In this document: positions 23,918 through 36,935 of the stretch, in pieces
Layout: each line of letters starts with the position of its first letter
Position numbering within the stretch: the first letter of the stretch is position 1
From: Diplolepis rosae
Lineage: Eukaryota > Arthropoda > Insecta > Hymenoptera > Diplolepididae
Length of the DNA: 64,000 nucleotides
Direction: 5' to 3'
Assembly: GCA_030998225.1 (NCBI GenBank)
Contig: JAPYXD010000704.1
Coordinates: 3,162,001-3,226,000 of the forward strand
Position numbers and translations under genes: made by a program
The notes under the pieces: model-generated
What the model saw: the letters and a program-made list of their open reading frames with translations, nothing else
The model's database searches: none
Told to the model about the DNA's origin: nothing

Positions 23918-23947
23918 GTTTCGGCCACATATGGGGGCCCTCTTCAG
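23918..23947 (-). ncRNA. CTGAAGA-hairpin-GAAAC motif, GGCC type
   Basis: Minus strand: CTGAAGA, a hairpin with GGCC/GGCC stem, then GAAAC. It is a different sequence from the GATC-loop type above but the same layout. It is preceded in the plus direction by a TTGGCATAGGGTCAGTTT-like phrase, as at 52858-52994 and near 33300. Confidence 0.33.
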
Positions 23948-24219
23948 TGCCATAAATTCAAAGATTAATTCAAAATTTCTGTAGAACATTAGAATATAGG
24001 AAATAATTAAATTAAGAATTATCATGGAATTCAAAAACTTATCTCATAGCTTGCAATTCAAAATGAAGTAGTCCAGTATGCAGCATCATGAATTTCAAAA
24101 ATACTTAGAGTTCACTGTGAATAAAAAACTGGATAAATGAAAAAACATAAAAAATTTTGCACACGAACCGACCGGGATTTTTTAGAAAATTTTATTATTT
24201 AAACATTACATAGTCAGAC

Positions 24220-24248
24220 GTTTCGACTTTGATTTGAGTTTTCATCAG
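24220..24248 (-). ncRNA. Hammerhead-core-like motif, decayed
   Basis: Minus strand CTGATGA ... GAAAC with stem II weakened by A substitutions. Same family as 21881-21909. Confidence 0.25.
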
Positions 24249-24419
24249 TGATTTATTTTGAATGTAAAAAATACAGAAAAAAAAGGTTGCTAACATAGGA
24301 TTTCTTTAATAAAAAATTCTATGTTAGTAATGTACTTTATAAATAATCAGACAGAATAGGAATAGAAATGAGAATTGAAGATAAGAGAGTAAGGTTTATG
24401 TTTCAGGATCAATAACTGT

Positions 24420-25060
24420 TACGGGGAACGCGCTCAGTGAAACCGATTCGAGTTGCCTGGATCGGCAAGGATCGTTACTCCTTTTGAAATGAGAGCCTCT
24501 GCTTTTACCTGGCTAACATCAACCAATAAGAGAAAGAGCATGGTTCTGTCCTCTTAAAAGGAAGTGAGAAAGCCGCCTAAAATTGAAGAGAAGAGACAGG
24601 GACACAGCTAAACTATAAGTTTAAAGAAGGACACCCGATATAGGAGGCATTGTACTCGTCGCAACCGTCATGCGTTCCAGGTGCTGTTCAAAGCTGAAAG
24701 CCAGTCGGGCCTTGCACGAGCTAAGCTACAACACGTTTTAATTTTCTGCTTCTACTCCTCGATCATTTCATTCGATATTTGATCTGCTCCAAACTCGGAC
24801 CTTCTCTGGCAGTCGATTTTTCTTTTCACCCGTCTAGTCTCAGCCCTGGCACGTGTATTCCTCTGGTATTGGTCTTTCTCTTTCTCTTTTTTCATCTACA
24901 TGCTTTACATGAACATGTGTTGTCTATGACTCACCACGCATCACTATACCCATCAGATATAGTAGAGAAGATACTCCACAATATTAATTTGTAGACGCGC
25001 GCGTACAATGTGGATACTCCGTATGCCGCTCCAGCGACACATCTACTGATCATTACAATT
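24420..25060 (+). promoter_or_regulatory. Candidate upstream exon or promoter region of Star
   Basis: A locally GC-richer, non-repetitive stretch in very AT-rich surroundings and one of the few segments in 20-35 kb without a recognisable transposon phrase. It contains pyrimidine-rich runs (TTTCTCTTTCTCTTTTTTC near 24870) and no convincing long frame; a 71-codon frame at 24779-24994 shows no domain. The first coding exon of Star starts right after a splice acceptor, so a non-coding exon must lie upstream. Distance (about 10 kb) and strand are compatible, but no donor has been shown. It could equally be an unrelated transcript. Confidence 0.25.
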
Positions 25061-26957
25061 CTTCATTATTTTCAAAATCCTCAAATAATATGAAAGACTC
25101 ACGTCTCCTGGTTATCTTTTAATATATCTTGTTCAACATTTTACTTCTGGAGAGTCCTCAACTTTTGGAGCAGATATATTAGTGAGTGTAAACGGTAAAG
25201 TTAACTTCTACTTTCGGAAAAGTATAGGAAGAAGAAAAAAGTGCAGTGCCCTAAAGCTTTAAGTCTTTAAGATTTAAAGAGAATAGGATGTTAGGTTCTG
25301 TGTTAGTGAACTTGGATCAATGATCACTTGAGATTGATGTATGAATTCATACTGAATTATGTATATAGATTCTACTCTACGTTTATTATATTACAATACA
25401 TATGTATGAATGGTGCCTTGGATTTACTGCAAAGTTTTGTTTCGAGCTGATTTTAATAAAGTATCAAGTTTCTATGAAGCAATATTACTTTTCGAGGATA
25501 ACTGGCGTATTCTGAGGACATACATTGGATGAAAAATGAATATCAAAGTGGATCAGAATAAGGAAACCAAAAAGTAAGATACCAAGTTTTATAAAGAAGT
25601 CTTTAGAGTTAAAGAAATTTATAATTAAATCCTCTACAATTTCTACAGCAATTATGGTTTAAATAGATAGAACGAATTTCTCTTCAATAAAGTCTAAAAC
25701 AAAAAATTCATTTGGATTTAGAAAATAAAAAATAATGTAAAATACTTTTTTAAATAAAATTCACAAAACATCTTTTTGATAATTTGGAAATCATAACAAA
25801 AAACTATAAATTTTCATTCAAACGAAGTTGGCAGACGTTCTTTATCTTCTTTTGCTATATTTTCAAAATTTTTATGAAGATATTTTGTAAAATAAAAAAG
25901 TTATCTTGGATAAACTTTTACAGGAATTTGATCACGTGGTCAGGTTGATCCATGGCCTTAATAATAATGTTTTTGTGAAATAAGCAAATACAGGAAAAAA
26001 TTGTTTTCTTGAATTCACAAAGTATTTTATCATCTTGAATAAATTTTTCGGTTAAATCTAATAAATGCTTGAAATTTATTGAAAGTAACTAAAATATTTT
26101 TGGACCAACCAAACAATTTGTTGTCCTTATAACAACAACAAAAAAGTTATTTTCTGAGTGTAGAGAGACTTGATCTAATGATTCTCATCTGACTATTAAA
26201 AGTTACATTACGAATGTTCGGTACCACAACTAGGACAATATTTATGTTTACTTATCTGTATTCATACATTGAATTATTTATCATTGTCATAGATGCTGTG
26301 TTTTTTTCCAATGTTTTTTGCCTTTTACTCATAACATCTATGTGGTACTTATTATTTTTACTTTATTGATTACACTTTCATATCATTACACTATTAGAAA
26401 TATTTGGAAATTTACAAAAATTGTATGTTACAAAGGTAACGTAAAATTTGACAATATTTACGATGTTTTTGAGTAAAAGCATCTTAAAATTGCGAAAAAT
26501 GTACTGAATTTTCTGAAATTTTCCTCAATATTACAAAACTCAACTCAATTTTTATAAAATGTAACTTGAAACTACCAAACTGTAACAGAGTTTTTATAAA
26601 ATTTATCAAAAAATTACGAAATTGTGAACAAATTTTCAGTTACATGATAATATTTCAGTTACCCAAAACGTAAAATTATTCCTGTTACAAGTTTCCAAAT
26701 TTCCAGATACAACTATCAGAATATTCGAGACTAATTGAAAATTAAGAAATTATTTCTTGAATTTACTAAAAAGTAACTGAATTTTCTGAAATTTTCTCTT
26801 AATTTTCGAAACTCTAACTGAATAAATTAACAACTAGAATTTTACAACCGAATCCTTTGTCTCTATTATAGCTTCATTTCTAATAACATACTTATATTGC
26901 GTGACCTTATAATAATTTTATGGGGAATGTCCACATGCTTGTGCAAGATATTAATAA

Positions 26958-26994
<37 letters not shown>

Positions 26995-28024
26995 AATGCC
27001 TTTCCATATTCCATATTCGCAATTATAAATATATTCATGAATATACCGAGGAGTAAACAAAATGTGATTGTTTTTCAAATTTTTCAGTTCATTAATGTTC
27101 ACTTTTTTCTTTTCTTACTAAAAAAAAAAATTATTTGTTTTTTTTAATAATACGTGGAGAGATTTTTCTTTGGAACTATTACCAAAGATGATTTCAATTC
27201 AGGGATATACTCGCAAAAATGTGAGTTTTCACGATAATAATTATAAATTATTATATTTTTATCTGCAAGTTTTGTTACTGATCCAGTCCTGAAATAAAAA
27301 TATGAAAATTCCTATTTATTATTTTAAAAATGCATATTTATGCAAGAAAAATTGAAGTTAAAATGTTTTGCAATATCTACTTCAGGCTTCGAACTGCTAT
27401 AATTTTTCAATACTTCTTTCTAACGCAAGGTAACTTCCTTGATACTGTTTCAGTTTGATGTATATTCATTAAGAACTTAACTGAATTAAAAGTTAATTCT
27501 AGTGAATTTAATGTGTATCAACTAAAATGAAAAGAAAACTTGTTTTTAATGCACTAGTATAGTAAAGTCCAATGAAGCCTTCCTCGGTTTTGCACTTTAA
27601 ACTTAACAACTCGTCCCTGGTTTGTATCAGATTCTAATGAAAATCAGGAATGAGTTGTTGCGTTCAAAATGCAAAATTAAAGAAGGCTTCATTGAACTTT
27701 ACTGTATCTAACTTTTCAACCATTATCTCTATTAATATTTCAAAGTCGATTACTTTATTACTTTATTGTGAGCTACTTTACATTAAAACAAATGCTTCTT
27801 TTGATACTTCTTATCGTCCCATGGAGTATAGTTTGAAACCTGCTACTTGAACAACTAATTCAGACAAAATTCTTAGATGTTTTCTCACCTGAAGGCTTGT
27901 CTCCCAAAACCATTATTACCAAGGGCAGATTGTCGATCAGCAGGTAAAGAAATTTAAGTGAAATATTCTGGCTCTCCTTTCTCCGTCTGGCTAGTCTAGG
28001 TAGATTCTAAAATTTAACAGAATT
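25061..28024. other. AT-rich non-coding DNA with repeat fragments
   Basis: Holds the inverted partner of the 22155 repeat (26450-26880), a (TA)n run (26959-26991) and one end of the GGCCATGG element family at about 25918-25961. No gene seen. Confidence 0.4.
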
Positions 28025-28028
28025 TTAA

Positions 28029-28376
28029 GGCCATGAATCAACCAGCACAGCTGACTAAATCTATAAAATCAGTTACTCCCAACATTTTTCCACAATAATG
28101 AATTTTTTTAGTTGAAACATTAGGACATAATAAAGGACATATTAGTGGATGGCTGTAGAATTCAATTAGTTCTAAACAATCAAAAAAATAGAAATCCTGT
28201 TTAAACGAAACTAACATTTAATTAATTATTAATAACTAATTGAAGTTTACAACCATCCGCTAATATGTCCTTTATTATGACCTAAAGTTTCAGCTGAATA
28301 AATTCATTGTTGTGGAAAAATCTTGGAAGAAACTGATTTTATTGATTTAGTCAACTGTGCTGATTGATCCATGGCC
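28029..28376. mobile_element. TTAA-flanked MITE, GGCCATGG family, copy A
   Basis: TTAA at 28025-28028 and 28377-28380. The ends are GGCCATGAATCAACCAGCAC and its complement, 348 bp in all. A second full copy is at 31779-32133. Partial copies lie at about 25918-25961 and 29010-29075. Confidence 0.75.
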
Positions 28377-29269
28377 TTAAGACTTTTATTTGCCATAGAG
28401 ATGTGTTTATAACTTGAACAGTGGAAAAAAAGTCAGTTAGAAAGTTCCTCTTAATCGAGTTCAGAGTTGAGTCATCATTTTTAGAGCAATGGTAAGGTAA
28501 TAATGCATCTAATGAGGATACATGTACCGTATCCAGTAAACATCCTTTGTCTTATGCGTAACGTGCAGGAAGCTTACTGAATATTTAACAAGTGTTTGTG
28601 AGGTTTAATAACCCATAGTGCATGTGTACCTATTGCTGAAGGCAAAGCAGGTGGCTTTTATGAAATGAAGCAATGGTTCTCAGTCTGAACTCAAATTTTT
28701 GTTTTTACCTTTTTCAAAAGAAAGTACTAAAGCATTACTTCTGCTTCTTTAAAAAATCTAATGTACCGATAAACTTTGAGTGTTTTTCTTGGAAAGTGTA
28801 CAAAATAAAAAAATTTAAATTCTTCAAAGTTTAAAAGTTCAAACTGATAAATTTAAAGTATTATACCAGAGAATTTAAAAGAATTTACGAAATTCAACTA
28901 ATATATTAAATGAAATTGGTTTAAGGTTTGATTAAATTATTTAATTTCGACAGAATTTCATTTAAAGTTGAATTTAACTTTTCTTATTTAAGAGAATTCA
29001 AGGCCATGGACCAATCGGACCACGTGACTCAATTATAGTTTATATTCATGTAAGATAACTTTTTACATATGCAAATTATATTTCTGTTGAACTAGGAGAT
29101 ATAATAGAATACAATATTGCCGTGCAAATGGTGAAAGATGCATCTGCGCTCGCTCTTGTGTTCTTCCCATAAATATGAGTTTATTTCTTGTAATTTGATA
29201 CTGAAACTCAAGTCAATTTCATATAATATTGTAGATGTGAATTACATTTTCTCAAAGTTACTAAACTTT

Positions 29270-30600
29270 TTTTTATTTCAAATGAAAAACAAAATTTAAT
29301 TTACTTAAGGCTCTATCAGACATTCTGTATCTCACATATTTTGGTTGAAAAATGGAATTCTTAATTTTTAATATTGTTTTCAAAATCAAAACAAATTGTA
29401 CATCCTGTCGGAAAATGTCCTTATGAGAATTTGTATTTGGGTAAATATTTGCCCAATATTTGGGCAAATAATTTTCCATCTCAACGTTTTTTTCGTATAT
29501 CACATATATTTTGTTTAAATAATCAAATTTTTGAATTTTAATCGTATTTCTTTAAATTGAAATGAAAAATATACGTTTTATCAGAAACTGTCAGACAAAA
29601 TTTGTAGAACTTATTGAAACGAACAATTTTGCAAACTCACGTTTTTTTCGTATTCCACATATTATTGTTAAAAAATTGAATTTTGGATTTTCAATAGTAT
29701 TTTTTTTAATTAAAAAGAAAAATATACATCTTATGAAAAAATGTTGCCATTTAAACTTGTAGATCCTTATTTAGTATATACTACATAATCTCATTTTTGA
29801 GAGTTCTAAGAGTTCTGTTTAGAGTTCTGGATTCTACTCAAATATTTCTACAAATAAGCCTGAATACATTTTGTTTTAAAATGAAAATTCAAAAAACTAT
29901 GTCATTTCAAATTTTTCAAATTTCATATATTTTATATTTTTGAATGCAAATTTAATATCTGAAACGCCTTTTTTCTGGAATTTTTCCATTTTTTGGGGAA
30001 AATCCCCTAATTCCTTGTGGAAAAGTATGTTTACCCTAAAATGTGGAATTTTCCCCAAAATATAAGTGATTTACTTATTCTCTAAATTTTTGGGGAATAT
30101 TCCCTAATTTTTCTGGAATTCATCCATTTTTGGGAGAAAATTCCCTAATTCCTTGGGGAAATGTATGTTTTCCCTCAAATGTGGAATTTTCCCCAAATTT
30201 TTCACAGTGTAAAAAATTTTTCCAAGTTCAAACATATACTGTAACTTTCCTAATTTTAGTTTAATCGAAAAATGTTATGATGACAATTAGCAGACATTTA
30301 TGAGCACTATCAGAAGCCAGTAGTGGAATTTTGGATTTTTTCAAAAAGTTTTCTTCGAAAACACAAAAAATGCTCTTATTTTCACAATTTTGTTCGGATG
30401 TTGGCTGGTTAACGAACTTGTTCTAACTTTTTGGATTCCGATAATGTATGCCAAAGTTAAGTTCAATCCGATAATTCTATCGAGAGTTATCGAGTGTCCG
30501 ACTCAGGGGGTCTCAAAACCTAAAGAATTGATGAAAATTTCGAAAGTCATTTTTCACATAAAACCAATACCTTCTCATCCATGATGAGAATGTAAAAAAG
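29270..30600 (+). repeat. Large interspersed repeat, copy 1 (partner 42170-43240 inverted)
   Basis: Blocks shared with 42170-43240 in reverse order and orientation: TTACTTAAGGCTCTATCAGA at 29301, the ATACATCTTATGAAAAAATG block near 29725, GTTGGCTGGTTAACGAACTTG near 30400 and GGGGGTCTCAAAAC near 30507. A tandem duplication (29975-30210) sits inside this copy. No coding capacity recognised, so it is probably a non-autonomous DNA element. The frames at 29273-29503 and 29562-29762 are repeat sequence. Confidence 0.6.
29975..30210. repeat. 138-bp tandem duplication
   Basis: CCTAATTCCTTG at 30006 and again at 30144, each flanked by GGGGAAAA and GTGGAATTTTCCCCAAA. There are two units with several substitutions. 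Confidence 0.75.
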
Positions 30601-31001
30601 TACAGAAATTTTGCAGAATCTCTACACAATGCAGAATTTGTACAGAAAAATTGACAGCAAAATTTTTAAAATAATTATGTTGAAAGTAAATTTTGTGCAA
30701 TTTTTCTGTAAGAAGATGGTAAATAGTAGAATTTGTGCATAGTGAAGTCAGGAGACAATAAATCTGCAAAAAAAAATATAGAAAACCTGTGCAGAGTGCA
30801 TACTGCAGAAATTCTGCATTTCTTTTTTACTTGGGGTATCTTTTATGTATATATATCGTATTGCAAAAACGATGTTCATAAATACCTTTAAAAATGATAG
30901 CATTTGAGTATTATTTTGTAGACTCGCAAAAGTGACAGGTGACTTATCCGAATTTCAGATACGTCTATTATCATTTGCACTGCAGAATAAGGAACGTCTA
31001 T

Positions 31002-31745
31002 CTAAAGGGTTTCCCAATAAGGGTGATATGTTTTGAAATTGAAAAAAAAACACTGAATATTCATTCGGAATTGATCGAAATCTTTTTTATTATATTGGAT
31101 ATTCTATGCCATTTATGATTTAAACAATATATCGGCCAAATGTCCCCCGAGACTTGAGCCAAAAATGCGCCTCATCAGAAAAGATGATTTTTTGATGAAA
31201 ATTGGGATCATTTTCAATTGATTCCAGAGCCCAATCCGCGAACTCCCGACGCAAACGATGGTCATTAGGCTTCAGTTCTTGGGCCAGAATCATCTTATAG
31301 GGATGCAGGCCAAGATCCAATCGCAAAATACGCCAGGTAGTCATCCTGGACAGGCCCAATTCCTGAGATCGGCGTGGCACGGACAATTCACGGTACGGCG
31401 GCTATATTCTGTGTAGAACGTGCGGTACGCATACGATTTTTAGACTTAGTATCCAATAGAGTAAATTCACTCTCCAGCTTATCGATTATTCGACGAATTG
31501 AGAGCGCGGATGGAGCAGAATGACGACCATATTTTGCACGATATGCTCTTTGAACACCGACAAAACTTCTCGAATTTTGATAAAATAATTGGACAATTTC
31601 CAAACGTTGTGGAAGCGTGAAACTACTCATGATTAAATGGCAAACCTTACTGATCACAACTGACAGCAGACGTCAAAAATTTCAGTTCAAATGAGCCCGA
31701 TAGGGACATTCAAAATCATATCACCCCTATTGGGAAACCCTTTAG
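31002..31745 (-). mobile_element. Tc1/mariner-superfamily relic, N-terminal half of transposase
   Basis: Inverted ends CTAAAGGGTTTCCCAATA (31002-31019) and complement up to 31745, internal TA at the ends. Minus strand: 31630-31395 reads LPQRLEIVQLFYQNSRSF, a first helix-turn-helix. Then 31386-31120 has LGLSRMTTWRILRLDLGLHP, a second helix-turn-helix, and IIFSDEAHFWL with the first catalytic Asp. The remaining catalytic residues are deleted and the two halves are in different frames. Confidence 0.85.
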
Positions 31746-31778
31746 TTCGATTCAGTAAAAATTTTGCGGAAAATTTAA

Positions 31779-32133
31779 GGCCATGGATAAACTAGATCAC
31801 ATGACCAAATTCCTGTAAAAGTTCACGCAAGATAACTTTTTATTTTAGAAAATGTCTTCCTGGAAATTCGGAAAATACAACAAAAAACGATAAAGAAAGT
31901 CTTTCAACTTCGTTTCAGTGAAAATTTTGCAAAAAATTTTACAGTTAACTGTATTTGTCGATAAATTTTCGAATTTTTTTCAAAATTTTTACTAAAAAGA
32001 AGTTAACATACGTGCTTTATTGTCTTGTTACGTATCCCAAATTTTCAGGAAGATACTTTGTAAATCAAAAAAGTTATCTTACATGAACGAATAAATATAT
32101 AATTTAGTCACATGATCCGAATGATCCATGGCC
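31779..32133. mobile_element. TTAA-flanked MITE, GGCCATGG family, copy B
   Basis: TTAA at 31775-31778 and 32134-32137. The ends are GGCCATGGATAAACTAGATC and a diverged complement, 355 bp. The inner arms (AAAGTTCACGCAAGATAACTT and complement near 32080) also pair, so the copy folds back along much of its length. Confidence 0.75.
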
Positions 32134-32954
32134 TTAACAGTTAACTGTAATTTCCGGTAAATCTTACAATTTTATTTCCTGTAAAAGAAATTTTTCGGAA
32201 AATTTTTATTAAAGCGAATCAGACCAACGTTCTTTATTGTATTGAATAATATTTCACAAATTTTCAAAAACCTATTTCATCTATTTTTTTAAATCAAACC
32301 AATATTTTAGTTGATTTAACCAAATTTTGTTTGATTTGAGCAAATATCTTGGTTCATTTAACAAATTGTTTGATTAGATCAAGTACATTTTTTCTGGGTG
32401 TAAATAAGAAGCGTGCTTTCACGAATTGATCGTTAATTACATGCATTAATGGTGATTGCAGCGTGAAGTTAAAGGGTTCAGAAATGCATAATTTCAGCCT
32501 TAAATTGTTTGTTGACATACATAGTAAAAACGACCTTATACATATATAATTTCGCTTTGAGATATTTTGCTTTTGAAGCAGTGTGAAGTACTTTTTGGAC
32601 ATTCAAATTTTCTGCGGAATTTGAAAATATCTAAGAATTTGTAAATATTTTAATTATTAAAATTTTTTAATTCAAACAAACAGTTTATAGAAGAATTATT
32701 TAAAATTCTCCTGTAAAGTGGAAAACGTTATTCAATAATAATGTTTTTCTTCTTTAAAAAATTGAGAAAAAAAGAGAATCAATTTCTAAATTTGTATCTT
32801 TAAATTTTTCCTTTAATTATTAGGGTTGAAGATTTAGCGGTCCAAATTTAGTCGAGTCTTTTGTTTTTTCGAAATTTTATAGAAAAACAAGACAATATCA
32901 CCCAAAAAGTTCTAATAAAATGTATGTTTTCTTATATTGTGTAAAGAGTCAATA

Positions 32955-33040
32955 TTACCGGCAATCGAAAGACCAGGGCTCGAATCTTGGCACAGTCGAA
33001 AGCGTCTCTTCTTCCACAGAAAGATATTCAAATTCTTTAA
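32955..33040. repeat. Second copy of the tRNA T-arm-like hairpin core
   Basis: Reads ACCGGCAATCGAAAGACCAG followed by GGCTCGAATCTTGGC on the plus strand, the reverse orientation of 19080-19120. The T-arm stem is damaged and only one flanking arm is present. Confidence 0.5.
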
Positions 33041-33292
33041 ATTATTCAATAGAATAGTAGTAAATAATTTATAATTTGGTTATCTTGAACACTTAGATAG
33101 AATTCAATTTAAATTAGATTCAGTTTAACCGAATGCAAATTCTAATTATATTTAACCTGTACAATTATTCTATGTCTAACTGTATTGTTAATTTCTAACA
33201 CATTATATATTAATGAGTTTTCTCTATAGCAATAACAGAAATCTGAAATCTCATAACTATATTATTTCTCGAAAGTTTATATAAATTTTTTT

Positions 33293-33420
33293 GATATTTC
33301 TTGTATTGGCATTGGATCAGTTTACTTCTTAAAAGATCAGTATTTAGAGACTCATATTAGGGGGAGAAAAAGCCAACAAAAAAGGGATAAACTGATCCAT
33401 GCCAATACAAGAAATATCAA
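33293..33420. repeat. Short hairpin, GGCATTGGATCAG family
   Basis: ATTTCTTGTATTGGCATTGG at 33296 and its complement to 33414 form a hairpin with about 60 bases between the arms. The phrase TATTGGCATTGGGTCA also precedes the motif at 52965. Confidence 0.65.
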
Positions 33421-35100
33421 AACAACAAGATGAACATATTGGGAAAAATGAATAGAATAAAATCATCAATATAATAAATCTATGAAAAATTAGGGCCCGT
33501 AATTGTTCCCCTCGGGCCGGATTTTCCATCCTCGGTCCTGAATGATTATAAATGAAATAACGTAACTTTTCTAAGTATTTCAATTAAGTTTACCTCTTCT
33601 ATAATAAATGTTCAAAAATGGGTTGCCTCTGAGCCGAGGTAAGTTAATTTAAACTTAAAATAATAGAATACAACATTGCAGGCAAAGGATAATAAGTTTG
33701 TTTATTATAGAGCTGATATACAAAATTTCAAGCTGGTTATACACAGGAAAGTTTTTAAAGGACTTCCTATGCACTAATGAATATCAACTCTATGCTTAAA
33801 GAAATATATAAAATTGAATAAAAATATTTGAACACGTTTTTCTGAGAAAATAAAACATTAGAACTCTAAAATTTTTGAAAATAGATATCATAATTTGTTT
33901 TTCAATTTGAAAATTTTTGAACATTCAATTGAAGACTTGTGGAAAATTTTTGAGATTAATTACATCAAGATGTTAAAAAACTAAAGCCTCAGATATTGAT
34001 CCGAAATTTATTTAATTCGACTGAAGTATTAAACTTGACATTCAAAAATGTTTAATTTTTTATCACATTAATTTAATTTTGAATTGTATAAATTCAAATT
34101 TAAATTGATTTTTAAATTACCCAAATTAAAATTATTAGGTATTTTCATTTCTATGAACAGCTAACTTCACTTCGTCAGATACTAAGGGAATTGCTTTCAT
34201 TGTGAATGTACAGGAAGGGATCTTATTTTTCAATTTTTGCAATAAAGAAGCATTTTTTCAAAAAAATGTACTAGTGTAAATATCTTTTATTATATAAAGA
34301 AACCAAACGATAAATTTGACTAATTTTGAAAACATTTTTGTTTCAATAGTTTTATTATTTAGTTTAATTCTTTTTGTATAATAAAACATATTTTCACTCA
34401 TAAAATTTTTTCAGAAAATGCTTTTTCCTCCAGAAATTTGAAAATAAGATCCCTTCTCATACATAACTGATGTTATTTAAAAAAATTCGATTTCGAATTT
34501 TCATTTGAAAAATTGTAAAATTTTTAATCAGATCAGTTATATTGTAGTTTTCATACTTGAAGTGGAAACTTCTATATGATTTTAAATTTAAATAAAAATA
34601 TTAAAGGACTTTTTTTAATGCAAATTTGGAACACACAGTTGCCTCATTGATTTTTCAGGTAGAAACCGTGGTTAGAGAATATTTTTCAGAACAAATTGGA
34701 CATTTCAGTAAGACAATTAGCTTTTTCCACTCATTTCTTATACAATTATAAACACATTCGAACTCATGGAATTAATTTTTGAGGAACTCTTATAAAAAAT
34801 CCTAATAAAAATGTTATTTTCTAAAGTTAAAAACATTTTACTCCACCGAAAACTAGTGCAAGAAGCAGCCAAAAATCGGTAAATTTTTCTTCATCCAATC
34901 AGATAAAATTCCAATTCAAAGAATTTTCCAAGCGTTAGAATATTAATGAAATATAAAAAATGAATTAAGACTCAATAAATAAATTTCATTTAGTATTTCA
35001 GGATGTTAAAATAAAAGTTTTTAATTTTATACTTACCGTGATAATTTGAGTGCAGAGCAATTGCACGATTTGTACTTCTATTTATGATTTGGGTCTATTT
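33421..35100. other. AT-rich sequence before the first Star coding exon
   Basis: No gene or clear transposon recognised. It presumably lies within the first (non-coding) intron of Star if the upstream exon lies farther left. Confidence 0.35.
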
Positions 35101-35107
35101 TTACAGA

Positions 35108-35295
35108 ATGCCTTCAACAGGAGCGTTGCCATCCATCTCAATGCCACGTGTTACAGGAACGTCTTTATCACCAAGTTCGTTGGGGTGTAAAAAGAAATCT
35201 TGGAAACGAAAAGTTGTTCCTTATCTGGCATGTCTTGCTCCGTTTTCTACTATCCTGGCTATGCTCTTTATCTGGAACCAGGTGGCTGAATTCAG
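35108..35295 (+). CDS. S: Star, coding exon 1 (cytosolic tail and signal anchor)
   Basis: First coding exon of an apparent Star orthologue. In Drosophila, Star is a type II membrane protein of the ER/Golgi needed for export of the EGFR ligand Spitz to the compartment where Rhomboid cleaves it. Seen: a splice acceptor TTTTTACAG ends at 35106 and ATG follows at 35108. Sixty-two codons plus two bases run to a GT donor at 35296. The tail is Ser/Pro-rich (residues 1-27), then CKKKSWKRK (27-35), then one hydrophobic helix at about 36-56 (VVPYLACLAPFSTILAMLF). Positive charges before the helix predict a cytosolic N terminus. The whole protein is 315 residues, shorter than fly Star. The upstream ATG at 35084 lies in intron sequence and is not used. 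Confidence 0.82.
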
Positions 35296-36039
35296 GTACA
35301 TTTCTATACACCACAGTTTTTCCTGAAAACCTCAAGCACAATCCAGTAAGAGGGCTTGAATTGAATAGAATTAAAAAAATTAATTTCATTTAATACCTGA
35401 TTTTCTTTTTGTGTCTTAGTCTGTTAGTGGTAAAATAAAAAAGGCAAAATTCAATTCATGTTAATTAAATTAAAAAATACGAGAATGCGAAGAAAATAAT
35501 AGAAATTTTATATTGCTTTTGTGGAATTGAAATAAATTTTTTGTTACGCAAACAAATATTAAAATAATAATTTTAATTTTTTCATGGCTGGAAATTAAGG
35601 GTGAGGAAGTGAAAAATAAAAATAATGTGAACACGTTTTTTTATTAAACTCTTGTAATAAGTTATATTTTCACTGTTATTTAAACAACACTTCCTTATCA
35701 AGCTCACGTTTAAAAGATATTCACTTTTATTATATATTTATTTATAACTTTCTAAAATGCATGAAGTTCATTAAATTTGTACCTAGAATTCATAAGAATA
35801 AAATACCTGCGAGACAAATTTCAAATATTGGAATTAAAAATACACAATCTCTCCTCAATATAAAGAAGAATTTGATCAAATTAAATATTTCAAATTTATA
35901 TTCCAGAAAAAAAGAATCAAAAGCAGTTTCATACACTTATTTATTTCAGGAACTGGGATGAATAATTAAATAAACCTAAAGCGTATTCCTCTTAACAGAA
36001 TAAAAATCAATGTAATATAAATAACACAGGTCTGCAAGC

Positions 36040-36935
36040 TTTTGTTGTTGAAAAGCTATGGATCGTTTCCGGAGTAATTTTTGACGTAGAATCCGAAATC
36101 AGAATCAGCCTATCACGTCAGGATTTTGAGATATTTGAGGTTATGTGCTCGAAAAATGGGGGTTTTCGCTACTTTTGAGGTTATGTACAGTGCGCAAGAA
36201 TTTTTTTTTGTTTTTTTCTCAAATTTCATTAGCACTACCCTTTTCATTCAAAATGAGCTATTAAACAGTCACGAGCGATTTTTTTTCACAAAGATACGGC
36301 CATATCAAGTTTTGACATTTATCCGAACAACCTTATGAGCATTCACATTGACTCTTTGGTGCATACCATTCTGCATTCGAAAATTTGTGCTTGCGGGTTT
36401 TGATGGTCTGTGAATAAGAATTTACAGTCAGAAAATTGACATTAGAGAGCGAAATCGTTTAATTTCGTAAATTTCGATCCTCCATTTTGAATCCGCCATC
36501 TTAGAAATGGAAATGTCAATTTCCTGACTGTAGATTCTTATTCACAGACTATCAAAATCCACAAGCACAAATTTTCAAGATAAATTTTCGAATGCAAAAT
36601 GGTATGGTATGCCCCAAAGAGTCAATGTGAATGCTCATAAGGTTGTTCGGATAAATGTCAAAACTTGATATGGCCGTATCTTTGTGAAAAAAATCGCTAG
36701 TGACTTTTCAATAGCTCATTTTGAAGGGAAAGAGTAGTGCTAAATGATGACATTTGAGAAAAAACCAAAAAAATGTCTTGCGCTCTGTACATAACCTCAA
36801 ATGTAGCGCAAAACCCCATTTTTCAAGCACATAACCTCAAATATCTCAAAATCCTGACGTGATAGGCTGATTCTGATTTCGGATTTTACGTCAAAAATTA
36901 CCCCGCAAATAATCTTTCGTTTTCCAACAACAAAT
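36040..36935. mobile_element. Foldback element in Star intron 1
   Basis: Arms of about 430 bp: TTTTGTTGTTGAAAA at 36040 and the complement near 36921-36935, pairing inward to about 36490 (CTGTAGATTCTTATTCACAG region). There is almost no spacer. The arms differ by scattered substitutions. Apparent frames at 36126-36338 and 36797-36991 are the same arm read twice. Target duplication not determined. Confidence 0.8.

Noticed and set aside
26866..27147. Frames with Tyr-Ile repeats on both strands
   Set aside because: Created by the (TA)n run at 26959-26991.
35168..35389. Minus-strand and second plus-strand frames over the Star exon
   Set aside because: They overlap a coding exon with a convincing splice acceptor, donor and signal anchor; the other frames have no features.
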